Shown here piece after piece: positions 1-8,100 of a DNA stretch of 9,538 bases; positions within the stretch are counted from its first letter, which is position 1, and each line of letters begins with the position of its first letter. The stretch is from positions 1 through 9,538 of the forward strand of contig DAOVQV010000037.1 in NCBI GenBank assembly GCA_030628445.1, written 5' to 3'. The translations under genes and the position numbers were made by a program. The stretch comes from Phycisphaerae bacterium. GTDB taxonomy: Bacteria; Planctomycetota; Phycisphaerae; SM23-33. The notes under the pieces are model-generated. The model had not been told where the DNA came from, did no database searches, and worked only from the letters and a program-made list of their open reading frames with translations.

Positions 1-33
1 CTGTAAGATGGAACTGTGAACCCTGCAGATCAT
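1..33 (-). CDS. possible N-terminus of a further minus-strand gene (partial)
   Basis: An ATG at 33-31 opens a frame that reads MICRVHSSILQ and runs off the left edge. The minus strand has AGGGGA at 46-41, seven bases before this ATG, which is a good ribosome-binding site. The residues resemble the usual start of YifB/ComM Mg-chelatase-like proteins (pattern M-L-A-x-V-x-S-A-x-L-x-G), but eleven codons are far too few to assign a family. The same frame is open back to a TGA at 108-106 without another ATG. If real, this gene lies downstream of the glycosyltransferase on the same strand, with nothing else recognised between 34 and 179 and no terminator-like hairpin with a T run. Confidence 0.3.
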   Translation of the reverse strand, partial: MICRVHSSILQ

Positions 34-179
34 CTGCGTGTCCCCTGCGACGAAAGGCACGACGATATCGTATCGGCCGCCCTCACCGAACGCAAGACGG
101 AAGCCTCAAGAAGGTCGGCGCCCGCTGGCTCATTGTCGGGATATAGCTTCCAGCGGTCCCGCCGGCGTCTTGCTTCGCC

Positions 180-1346
180 TTACAGCGCCAGCGCCTTCAA
201 TACTTCGCTGATGCGCGTCGACCAGTCCACCTGCGCCGCGTACCGGATGCATGCGTCCCGGTCGTGCTGGCGCGCAAGGGTCATTCGGATCTCATCGACG
301 AACTCTTCGGGGATTCTGCACAGCGCGGCTGGGGAGGCGATTTCCTTCAGTTCGTCCCATTCCGTCGCAACGACCGGCAGCCCGCAGGCGAGATACTCAT
401 AGAGTTCCAGCGGGTCAGTGGAATTAACCGCGTCCGGGTACCTGCGGACATCGTAGGGAATGATACCGACGTCGGCGCACTTGAGGTACGCGGGCAGCTC
501 AGCGTAAGGACGCGAGCCCAGCAGGTGAACGTTGGGCCTGTCGGACAGCCGCTTGCGAGCTAAGCGGTCCGGGCCGATAAGCACAAAGGACACGTGGGGC
601 AGGCGCTCGGCCGCGAAACTGACCAGCTCGAAATCGAACCGGAAATCCAACGCCCCGGCGTAGACGGCGATGGGCTTGGGGATCGAGGGATACTCTGCGG
701 GGACAGTGTCCGAGCCCTCATTGAAATGCGCGAAATCGACCCCGTTGGGCAGATGTATCGCCTTCTTGGCCCCCATTTCCGCCACACGCCCCCCAAGGCC
801 GCGCCCCGCGTACGTTACCAGATCGACCTTGCTGATAAGCTCACGCTGGCGGGCGGCCGCAAGGGGAGTGTACTTGTGGTCACCGGCGTTGTTATCCCCA
901 AGCTGATAGACTCGCAGCCGGTGCGGCAGCGCGTCCAGCCAAAACGACTGGTTTATGCTCTCGATGCAGATCACATCCACGATACCGAATCCGGCGGCAC
1001 CGGCCTTGCGCAGCACGTTCGGTAACGTCAGTCGACGCCAGTTGCGGCGCAGCCATTTGCTCCGAAGGAGCGGGACATTCTGGACGCTCAGCAGGGCGCC
1101 CGGGACGTACGCCCACAGCTTTCCCTCCAGGTCCCACCGGCCGCCGCGCCGATACAGGGACAATCGCCTGCCCAACTGCGATCTGCGGGAACGGAACACA
1201 TGAAATGGAGTAATGGGTTCCGAGACGAACGCCACCGTCCAGCCGGCCTTTACGAAACCTCGTGCCAAATGATGGACGACCGTCTGGACTGGCGAGTCCC
1301 AGTAGTGACGAGCCGCAAAGAGGATTTTCGGGCCTACCGCATCCAT
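180..1346 (-). CDS. GT-B glycosyltransferase, family 4-like
   Basis: This 388-residue protein is likely a cytoplasmic or membrane-associated glycosyltransferase that moves a sugar from a nucleotide-sugar donor to a glycan or lipid-linked acceptor. The N-terminal half starts with a Rossmann-type strand (PKILFAARHYW, 6-16) and a helix with HHLARGFVKAGW. The middle has LPNGVD at 199-204, typical of the linker before the donor-binding half. The C-terminal half has PIAVYAGALD (225-234), FVLIGPD (254-260), NVHLLGSRPYAELPAYL (272-288) and PLELYEYLACGLPVV (312-326), the position of the family's donor-binding acidic motif. No signal peptide or membrane segment is visible. The ATG at 1346-1344 is the first plausible start; its ribosome-binding site is weak. 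The gene is last in the four-gene operon, 73 bases after the beta-propeller gene. The glycan and donor cannot be told from sequence; TuaH-like polysaccharide transferases are a reasonable comparison. Confidence 0.85.
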   Translation of the reverse strand: MDAVGPKILFAARHYWDSPVQTVVHHLARGFVKAGWTVAFVSEPITPFHVFRSRRSQLGRRLSLYRRGGRWDLEGKLWAYVPGALLSVQNVPLLRSKWLRRNWRRLTLPNVLRKAGAAGFGIVDVICIESINQSFWLDALPHRLRVYQLGDNNAGDHKYTPLAAARQRELISKVDLVTYAGRGLGGRVAEMGAKKAIHLPNGVDFAHFNEGSDTVPAEYPSIPKPIAVYAGALDFRFDFELVSFAAERLPHVSFVLIGPDRLARKRLSDRPNVHLLGSRPYAELPAYLKCADVGIIPYDVRRYPDAVNSTDPLELYEYLACGLPVVATEWDELKEIASPAALCRIPEEFVDEIRMTLARQHDRDACIRYAAQVDWSTRISEVLKALAL

Positions 1347-1419
1347 GCCAGTCCATAGCTTACCATCTTGTCCCGCTCATACCAGTAGGATGTTGTCGAG
1401 TTGTCCTCGTCCGGCGCCG

Positions 1420-2577
1420 TCAGGCCGGGATCGACACTTCCCACAGCGACGCTACCCCGGAATCCGTCTCGGCGAGGTAGAGCACCCCGTCGCTGTAGGC
1501 GCTGCCGTGGAAGTAGACCTGCTCGTACTTGTCCGTGATCGGCCCGAGGTCTTCAAGCTTCCGGGACCGCGGGTCGTACCTCCCGACGTGCATCAGGGGG
1601 AATCCGCCGGTGAACAGCACCCGGCCGCTGTCATCCTCATCCAGACTCGTGACGCGGCCCCCTTCTCCGGCGATGCCGATCTCGGTTAACCGCAGCTCGC
1701 CTGGGTCGAACTTGTACAGCGTGCCGGTCACGGCCATGCCGACGTAAATATCGCCGGACGAATGGACCAGCCACTGGTCGATTCCCACGTTGCCATGGTG
1801 GCGAGGAACCGGCTTGTCAAGGTACGTTACGCCCAGCCGCTCGAGGTACCCCCTCGCCGGGTCGTACCGCAATACGCGGAGCTTCTCTTGGCAGTTCGAA
1901 TCGATCCACGCGCCCCAGACCACCCCGTCGGGGGCGACGGTGAGATTGTGAAAGGCGTAGCGCGAGATCTTACCGTGGTCTTCGACGGTTCTTGCGTCGA
2001 TGTCGGCGACGAAGAAATGACAATCGCCGATGGTGTGCCCGTAAGCTCTTGCGGCCTTGGGATCGACGACCATGGAGTGGACGTAATTGAATCGCTGGAC
2101 TTTACCAACCTCGTCGATCCTGTCCGTCTCGGGATCGTAGGTCAGGATCTTCCCGCCGCCAAGCCACCGCATGTCGAACGATTGCAGGTCGGAAGGCTGG
2201 AGCTTATCGAGGTCGCGCGGCGCCAAGCCGGCGGCCTTACGCCGCCGGTCCGTCACGGCAGTGGTCGGATCGTCGCGAAAGCTGAATGGAATTCCGTCCC
2301 AGTTGGTCAGGATTCCTTCGCCGATGACCAATCGCCCGTCATCGAGCAGGCCGAGGGAGTTATGAATCTTGCCCAAGACGATCTGTGGGCGGTCGTCGAT
2401 CCAGGGGAAGATGTCAACGGGCGGGGCAAATTGCTTCGTGGCGATATCGAACGGCACCAGACAATGTCGCCCGCCCGTCAGTCCGCACCATAACGTCTTG
2501 CCTCGCCGCACCAGCGACGTGATAGACAGCGCCTGCTCGTCGCCGTCGTAGACGTGTTCGATACCGTTCAGCGTCAT
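1420..2577 (-). CDS. cytoplasmic beta-propeller-like protein, function unknown
   Basis: This 385-residue protein has no named family that I can recognise with confidence. It contains a recurring blade-like element of the form hydrophobic-x-[YF]-D-P/x, five or six residues, then acidic-x-[LV]-G. Copies lie near 144-160 (ILTYDPETDRIDEVGKV), 190-203 (VADIDARTVEDHGK), 235-249 (VLRYDPARGYLERLG), 287-301 (LYKFDPGELRLTEIG) and 331-345 (VGRYDPRSRKLEDLG), with a weaker one near 41-50. This is the pattern of a six- or seven-bladed propeller of the Kelch/SMP-30/PQQ type. There is no signal peptide or membrane segment, so it should be cytoplasmic. Start: ATG at 2577, with a TTG immediately upstream at 2580 also possible; GGGAG lies nine bases before the ATG. 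It begins 21 bases after the stop of the upstream oxidoreductase gene, so translational linkage is likely. It may bind or convert a sugar handled by the oxidoreductases, but that is inference from position only. Confidence 0.75.
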   Translation of the reverse strand: MTLNGIEHVYDGDEQALSITSLVRRGKTLWCGLTGGRHCLVPFDIATKQFAPPVDIFPWIDDRPQIVLGKIHNSLGLLDDGRLVIGEGILTNWDGIPFSFRDDPTTAVTDRRRKAAGLAPRDLDKLQPSDLQSFDMRWLGGGKILTYDPETDRIDEVGKVQRFNYVHSMVVDPKAARAYGHTIGDCHFFVADIDARTVEDHGKISRYAFHNLTVAPDGVVWGAWIDSNCQEKLRVLRYDPARGYLERLGVTYLDKPVPRHHGNVGIDQWLVHSSGDIYVGMAVTGTLYKFDPGELRLTEIGIAGEGGRVTSLDEDDSGRVLFTGGFPLMHVGRYDPRSRKLEDLGPITDKYEQVYFHGSAYSDGVLYLAETDSGVASLWEVSIPA

Positions 2578-2598
2578 CAAGTTGTACTCCCAGTTCAG

Positions 2599-3732
2599 CT
2601 AGGGTTCTTTCAGCGGGCTTCTGGCTGCCAGTTTCGCGGCTGCTTCGGCGAGGGCGAGCGAGTCGCGGCCGTTAGTCTCCGTGACACGCCGGGCGTGGGC
2701 GCTATTGCGGATATAGGCGATCTGGTCGGCCAGCAGGGCGCGGGCGCTGCGGGCATAGACGATCTGCTTGTCGTCGCCGGGGCAGTAGTCAAGTTGTATC
2801 CGCCGCGTCACGTTCCGGTGTTTTCCACGCCCGGTTATGCTGCCTTCCTCTCGTCCGTAGGTGGCGACCGTCCGGACCTCACAGCCCCGACAGCAATCGG
2901 CGAGTTTGGCGGCGCCGGCGTCGTCCACGGCCGCGTCCACGACCAGCTTCATCGGAATCCAGCCCTGCACGCGAATGTCGCCCATCTCGCAGATGATTCT
3001 GTGATCTGCACGGTCCATCGGCTTGATCTGATCGAAACCGTGGTAGTGGCTGACCAGCGCGCCCGTCTCGTGCCGCACCGTGCATGCGACGCGGTCCTCC
3101 TGGTTCGTGCCCGGACGTATCTCGGCGCAGGCGTCTATGACGGTCCCGGGGCCCAGCCAGTATTCGTACATGTCGAAAAAATGCACGCCGTGCTCGATGA
3201 ATATCCCCCCCGAGATGCTCTTGTCCCAGAACCAATGCCCGTTGGGGAGGTAAGTATCGAACGCGCAGTTGGTCAGCCTCGCTGCAAGGGCCTTGCCCAC
3301 GACACCCGAATTCAGGATCGCCTTGACCACCTCCGTCAAGCGGTTGTAGCGCAGTACGAAATTCACCGGTGCGATGACGCCGGCCCGCTCGGCGGCGGCG
3401 AGTATGTCGTCGGCTTGGTCTGTGTTGATCGCCAGCGGCTTTTCGCACAAGACATGCTTCCCGGCGGAGATGGATGCCATCGCAAGCTGGAAGTGACTTG
3501 AAGGCGGCGTGGCGATTTGGACGATGTCCACGCCGTCGGCAGTGAGCAGCTCCGCCGGGTTGTAAAACGCCGGGACGCCGAACCGACCGGCCGCCGCATC
3601 AGCGGCGGGGCGGGCGACATCGGCCACGCCCGCGATGCGAACCTCGTCCATCTGGCTGAACGCCTCAAGGCAGAACATCCCGAACGACCCGCATCCGATC
3701 AGTCCGAGTCCTAGATTATCTGTTTTGGTCAT
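2599..3732 (-). CDS. Gfo/Idh/MocA-family NAD(P)-dependent oxidoreductase (copy 2)
   Basis: This 377-residue protein is likely to oxidise or reduce a sugar, inositol or nucleotide sugar using NAD(P). The N-terminal Rossmann fold starts with LGLGLIGCGSFG (7-18) in place of the usual GxGxxG/A. The family signature GKHVLCEKPLA follows, with the catalytic lysine at 98. The C-terminal alpha/beta domain has KSISGGIFIEHGVHFFD (171-187), matching the family's G-G-x-x-x-D/E-x-G-x-H-x-x-D substrate-site motif. It aligns without a gap to its upstream neighbour at least to residue 317 and shares nine cysteines with it (14, 21, 96, 156, 217, 248, 281, 284, 317), including a C-x-x-C at 281-284. The ATG at 3732-3730 is preferred because it gives the same N-terminus as the paralogue; the frame stays open up to an ATG at 3831, but those 33 residues are basic and match nothing. 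GGTGG lies just before the chosen ATG. The substrate is unknown. Confidence 0.88.
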   Translation of the reverse strand: MTKTDNLGLGLIGCGSFGMFCLEAFSQMDEVRIAGVADVARPAADAAAGRFGVPAFYNPAELLTADGVDIVQIATPPSSHFQLAMASISAGKHVLCEKPLAINTDQADDILAAAERAGVIAPVNFVLRYNRLTEVVKAILNSGVVGKALAARLTNCAFDTYLPNGHWFWDKSISGGIFIEHGVHFFDMYEYWLGPGTVIDACAEIRPGTNQEDRVACTVRHETGALVSHYHGFDQIKPMDRADHRIICEMGDIRVQGWIPMKLVVDAAVDDAGAAKLADCCRGCEVRTVATYGREEGSITGRGKHRNVTRRIQLDYCPGDDKQIVYARSARALLADQIAYIRNSAHARRVTETNGRDSLALAEAAAKLAARSPLKEP

Positions 3733-3846
3733 GTCCCACCAAACCAAAGCCCTGTTCTGGAGCCGCCTAGTTTGCGCGGCATGAAGCGGATGGGTCAAGT
3801 GGCGTCTTTCGAGCAGAGATGCGGAACCCAAGGCGCCGCCCTGGCT

Positions 3847-4965
3847 CTAGCCGCCCTGGGCGGCCCTTTCGGCGGCCTCGGCGAGAATCAAGGAGGCCAG
3901 GCCGTTTGCCTCCGTTACCTTTCTGGTGTGGTCAGGGTCGCGGATGTGGGCGATCTGATCGGCCAGCAGCGCGCGGGCGCTGTCGGCATAGAGCGATTGT
4001 TTGTCCGGAGTCGGACAATACTCCAGGCGGACGCGCCACGTAACGGACCGGGTCTTCCCTCGCCCGAGAAGATCGTCCCGCTGCCCACGGTACTGTTCTG
4101 TGGTCTCAATGGAGCAGCCAGGACAAGACTCGCTGAGCCTTACCGCGCCGGTGTCGTCGACCGCGCCGTCGATGATAACCCGTGTGGGAACCCAGTCTTT
4201 GATTAAGATGTCGCCCATCTCGCAGATGATCCTGTGGTCGGTGCGATCCATCAGCGCCACTTGGTCGAACCCGTGATAGTGGGTCGCCAACACGCTGGTC
4301 TCGTGGCGGACGGTGCAGGTGACGCGGTCTTCCTGGTTAGTTGGGGGGCGAGTCTCGGCGTGTGCGCTTATCACCTCACCGGGTCCGAGCCAGTATTCGT
4401 AGAGATCGAAAAAGTGCAGCCCGTGCTCGATGAAGATCCCGCCTGAGATGCTCTTGTTCCAGAACCAATGATCGGGCCTAAGCGGGGTGTCGCCGGCGCA
4501 ATTGGTCAACCGAGCAGCAAGGGGCGCACCGAGGACCTCCGAATCGAGGATCGCTTTGACGGCCTCGGTTACGGGATTATAGCGAAGGATGAAGTTTACG
4601 GTAAGACACCGGCGGGCCTTGCGGGCTGCAGCGATCATCTCCTCGGGTTGGGGGGGCTTTACCGCCAGCGGCTTCTCACACAGCACATGCTTGCCGGCTT
4701 GAAGGGCCTGGATAACCGTGTCGTGATGGTAACCCGGTGGCGTGGCGACGTGGATGATATCGATGTCGTTGCGTGCAATCAGCTCGGCCGGATCGGGGAC
4801 GACCTGGACGCCCAAGGAATCGCACAGCTTCCGGGCGTCGGGTCTTCGTGCGCGCGAGGCGGCCACGAGACGAACCTCGTCCATTGCGCTGAAGGCCTCA
4901 AGGCAGAACATTCCGAATGACCCGCAGCCGATCAGGCCCAACCCCAAAGGTTCATCTCTTGACAC
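3847..4965 (-). CDS. Gfo/Idh/MocA-family NAD(P)-dependent oxidoreductase (copy 1, first in operon)
   Basis: This 372-residue protein is a paralogue of the next gene, well over half identical by eye. It shows the Rossmann motif GLIGCGSFG (10-18), the dinucleotide-domain signature GKHVLCEKPLA with catalytic lysine 98, and the active-site segment KSISGGIFIEHGLHFFDLYE (171-190). The C-x-x-C pair (CPGC, 281-284) and cysteine 317 are also present. Start choice: a TTG at 4974 abuts an AAGGAG ribosome-binding site and is too close to it, whereas the in-frame GTG at 4965-4963 lies nine bases from it and gives an N-terminus equal to the paralogue's, so GTG is chosen. The gene heads the operon and has a candidate promoter about 20 bases upstream of its leader. 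Paralogues kept side by side may act on consecutive steps or related substrates, or form a heteromer; this is inference. Confidence 0.88.
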   Translation of the reverse strand: MSRDEPLGLGLIGCGSFGMFCLEAFSAMDEVRLVAASRARRPDARKLCDSLGVQVVPDPAELIARNDIDIIHVATPPGYHHDTVIQALQAGKHVLCEKPLAVKPPQPEEMIAAARKARRCLTVNFILRYNPVTEAVKAILDSEVLGAPLAARLTNCAGDTPLRPDHWFWNKSISGGIFIEHGLHFFDLYEYWLGPGEVISAHAETRPPTNQEDRVTCTVRHETSVLATHYHGFDQVALMDRTDHRIICEMGDILIKDWVPTRVIIDGAVDDTGAVRLSESCPGCSIETTEQYRGQRDDLLGRGKTRSVTWRVRLEYCPTPDKQSLYADSARALLADQIAHIRDPDHTRKVTEANGLASLILAEAAERAAQGG

Positions 4966-4974
4966 GACCCGCAA

Positions 4975-4980
4975 CTCCTT
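4975..4980 (-). promoter_or_regulatory. ribosome-binding site deciding a GTG start
   Basis: The minus strand reads AAGGAG here, a strong Shine-Dalgarno sequence. It directly touches the TTG at 4974-4972 but is nine bases from the GTG at 4965-4963, which makes GTG the likely start of the first oxidoreductase gene. Confidence 0.65.
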
Positions 4981-4995
4981 TGCTTGGCAGCAAAG
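4978..4995. repeat. 7-bp inverted repeat at the head of the minus operon
   Basis: CTTTGCT-tggc-AGCAAAG on the plus strand is a perfect 7-bp dyad with a 4-base centre. It overlaps most of the AAGGAG ribosome-binding site and part of the candidate -10 element of the minus operon. It could be an operator half-site pair, or a leader hairpin that partly masks the ribosome-binding site. A chance dyad is also possible. Confidence 0.35.
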
Positions 4996-5021
4996 CTATT
5001 CGCCCGCCCCCGCTGCGTCAA
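4993..5021 (-). promoter_or_regulatory. candidate sigma-70-type promoter for the oxidoreductase/glycosyltransferase operon
   Basis: On the minus strand TTGACG (5021-5016) is followed after 17 bases by TAGCTT (4998-4993). The -35 matches 5 of 6 consensus bases and the -10 only 3 of 6, but the spacing is ideal. Transcription would begin near 4986, about 20 bases before the GTG start. Confidence 0.42.
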
Positions 5022-5032
5022 GTCCCAGGAGC

Positions 5033-5062
5033 TTGACCGCCAACTACCCCACATGTGATACT
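5033..5062 (+). promoter_or_regulatory. candidate sigma-70-type promoter for secA
   Basis: TTGACC (5033-5038) is followed after 18 bases by GATACT (5057-5062), with TGT just before it (5054-5056) as an extended -10. The -35 matches 5 of 6 and the -10 4 of 6 consensus bases. The leader to the secA ATG would be about 90 bases. An alternative -10-like TATATA at 5117-5122 has no convincing -35. Confidence 0.38.
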
Positions 5063-5158
5063 CATGGTAACGAGCAAGCAAATACCGCGAGCCGGATACA
5101 GCGCTCCTGCCGATTGTATATAGCAGTGTAGCGCGGTGCGGCGCGGGGATGAAAGCTT

Positions 5159-8100
5159 ATGCTGGCGGCAATAGGAAAGGTTTTCCTCAAGGCGATCGGC
5201 GGAAGTAGGAACGAGCGGGTGATCCGCAGCCGCATGGAGTTCGCCACCGAGCGGGTCAATCCGCTGGAACCTGAAATGCGGGCGCTTTTAGACGAGCAGA
5301 TGCTCGTTCGCAGCATGGAATTGCGCCACCGCATCCAGCAGGGCGAATCCCGCAGCGAGATCATGCCCGAGGCCTTCGCGCTTGTGCGGGAGGCGTCGAG
5401 GCGAGCTCGCGATCACCGTCAGTTCGACGTGCAGCTGGTGGCCGGGGTCATCCTTGACGAAGGCTGGATCGCCGAGGAAGCCACCGGCGAGGGCAAAACG
5501 GTCGCGTGCTATCCGGCCGTCTACATGGCCTACCTGGAGGGACACAAGGTCCACGTCGTCACGACGAACGACTACCTGGTCAATCGCGACGCCGATTTCG
5601 CCGAACCGGTCTTCGCGCTGCTTGGTGTTACCGTTGGATATATTTCCTCGGACATGCCCGCCTACGGGCCCGAGGCAGATGTGCGCCGGGCCGCCTATGC
5701 GTGCGACATTACCTACGGAATGGCCAGCGAGTTCGGGTTCGATTACCTGCGGGACAACATGAAGATGTCGGTGGCCGATCAGGTCCAGGGCGAGCTGGGC
5801 TTTGCGATTATCGACGAGGCCGACAACATCCTTATAGACGAGGCGCGGACGCCGCTGATAATCTCGGGCCCGGCGTACGGTTCGGTGGAGCGGTACCGTA
5901 AGGCGGACGGCGTCGCGCGCGAGCTGATCCGCAAGAACCGATCGTACGATCAGATCAACCGCCGCGCTGAGGCGCTGAAGCGGGAGGTCAAGTCGTTGGA
6001 AGGAGCGGTCTCCAAGGCAAAAGGCGAGGGGGCGGAGGATGCACGCCGGAAGCTTGAGCAGACCCAGCAGCAGCTCGCCGAGGCCCAGAACGCGCTGGCG
6101 CGCGAGCTGAAGCACTATGAAATCGAGCTGGACAAGAAGGCCGTCCACATGACGCACGAAGGCGTCACGGCGGCTCAGGAGGCGGCCGGGGTCGGAAGCT
6201 TCTACGTCGGGGCCAACATGGAGTGGCCTCACCTGATGGAGCAGTCTCTGCGGGCGCATTTGGTCTATGAGCGGGACAAGGACTATGTCGTCCGCGACGG
6301 TAGCGTGATCATCGTTGATAGCTTCACGGGGCGGGTGTTGGAGGGCAGGCAGTGGTCCGACGGTCTTCACCAGGGCATCGAGGCTAAAGAAGACGTCCCC
6401 ATTAAGCAGGAGACGCAGACGATCGCGACAATCACCTATCAGAACTTCTTTAAGCTCTACAAGAAGCTTTCCGGCATGACGGGTACGGCGATAACCGAGG
6501 CAGAGGAGTTCATGAAGATATTCGGGATGGACACTGCGGTCGTCCCGACACACCGGCCGGTGAATCGCGTCGACCATAACGACAAGATTTTCGCGGACGT
6601 GGAAAGCAAGTACGATGCGCTCGTCGAGGAGATAAACACCGTCAGCAAGTCGGGCCGGCCAGTCCTGGTGGGCACGACCAGCATCGAGAAGTCCGAGAGG
6701 CTCTCGGAGATGCTGACGCATCGTTACGGTATTGAACATCAGGTTCTGAACGCCCGGCCGGAAAATGCCGCCCGCGAAGCCGAGATTGTGGCAAGGACCG
6801 GGTCGCAAAGGCCGCTCAAGAAAGGTTCCAAGCAGATGGTCGGGACGGTGACCATCGCGACGAACATGGCCGGGCGCGGCACGGACATCAAGCTCGGACC
6901 CGGTGTCGTGTACGCCAAGTGCAAAGTCCCACCGGCCGAGAAGCTCGAACAGCTCGGCGTCGAGGCCGAAGACCTCTTTCCGCCTGGGACAACCAAATGC
7001 TGCCTACGCTGCCCGCAGTACGATCCCGCAACGAACTGCGCGCACTGTTTCAAACCGAAGATCGATTCGGACTTTCCTTTCCGCGGGCGGGAACAGTGCA
7101 CACAGGAGGTCCCCTGCGGGGTGCATATCGTCGGTACGGAGCGGCACGAGGCGAGGCGGATCGACAATCAGCTTCGGGGCCGGTCCGGCAGGCAGGGCGA
7201 TCCCGGGTCCGGGCGGTTCTTCCTGTCCCTGCGGGACGAGCTGATGGCGGTCTTCGCCGGCGAGTGGACGCTGAAGGTGCTGGGGTGGCTGGGGCTGCAG
7301 GGCGACGCGGCCATCGAGGACCGACGCGTCTCTAAGGGGATCGCGCGGGCACAGAAGAAGGTTGAGCAGCGAAACTTCGAGATCCGCAAGAACCTGCTCG
7401 AATACGACGAGGTGATGGACTACCAGCGCCACACCTTCTACGCCCAGCGCCAGCGGGTCCTGGAGGGCAGGGACCTGAAGGGCATCGTAACGGGGATGAT
7501 CAGCGAGTCGGTGCGACGGGCCGTCGACGATTACCTCGACCAGCGCTACCCCCATCGCTGCATTGCCGAATGGGCCAGGCAGAACCTTCAGATCTCCATT
7601 GAAGACGATCAGATCAACGCTACCAGCATCGATGACTTACCCAACCTGGAGGACGACCTGCGCGATCGGGCGAAGGACGAGGCCGCCGGCGTCATTACCA
7701 TTACGCTGGGCGAGTACATGGATGTAGACCTGGACAGGCGCGAGTGGGATCTTCGTGGGCTGTCCGGGTGGGCGATGAGCCGCTTTGACGTGAATCTCTC
7801 GCAAAACCAGCTTCGCAAGATGGACCCGCCCGAAGTCGAATTGGCTCTGATCGAAGCGGCCCGAGAGCGGATCGATCAGCTCGATTTGACCGGCGTGGTT
7901 GGTTATCTCGCCGAGGGTTTCGGCCCGGGGGCACTGGCGGAGTGGGCGGCCGGTAGGTTTAGTGTAACGGTTGATCCTGCCGATCTTGCAGGCGGCGTCG
8001 AGCAGGCCCTTGCGGTCCTGATGGAGAAGGTCGAGGCTGCCTACGGGCGGCGGGAGGTCGAATGTCCCGTCGAATACGCCATCGACATGACAATGGGCCA

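Noticed and set aside
83..179. minus-strand readthrough frame after the glycosyltransferase stop (protein-like RWKLYPDNEP)
   Set aside because: It has no start codon or ribosome-binding site and ends at a stop before the left edge; judged chance or decayed sequence.
16..402. 128-codon plus-strand open frame at the left edge
   Set aside because: More than half is antisense to the glycosyltransferase gene and the product is Arg/Ser-rich with no motif.
2554..3501. 315-codon plus-strand open frame opposite the second oxidoreductase gene
   Set aside because: It is antisense to a clear Gfo/Idh/MocA gene and its product has no recognisable motif; long antisense frames are expected in GC-rich coding DNA.
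3733..3831. 33-residue N-terminal extension of the second oxidoreductase
   Set aside because: The paralogue lacks it, and an ATG with a GGTGG nearby at 3732 gives the normal family N-terminus.
3850..3864. perfect 7-bp inverted repeat GCCGCCC-t-GGGCGGC near the end of the first oxidoreductase gene
   Set aside because: It lies within the Ala/Gly codons at the protein end, has a 1-base loop and no T run, so it is not a convincing terminator.
5288..6808. 506-codon minus-strand open frame opposite secA
   Set aside because: It mirrors the codons of the SecA ATPase domain, with low-complexity Leu/Arg/Val-rich product and no motif.
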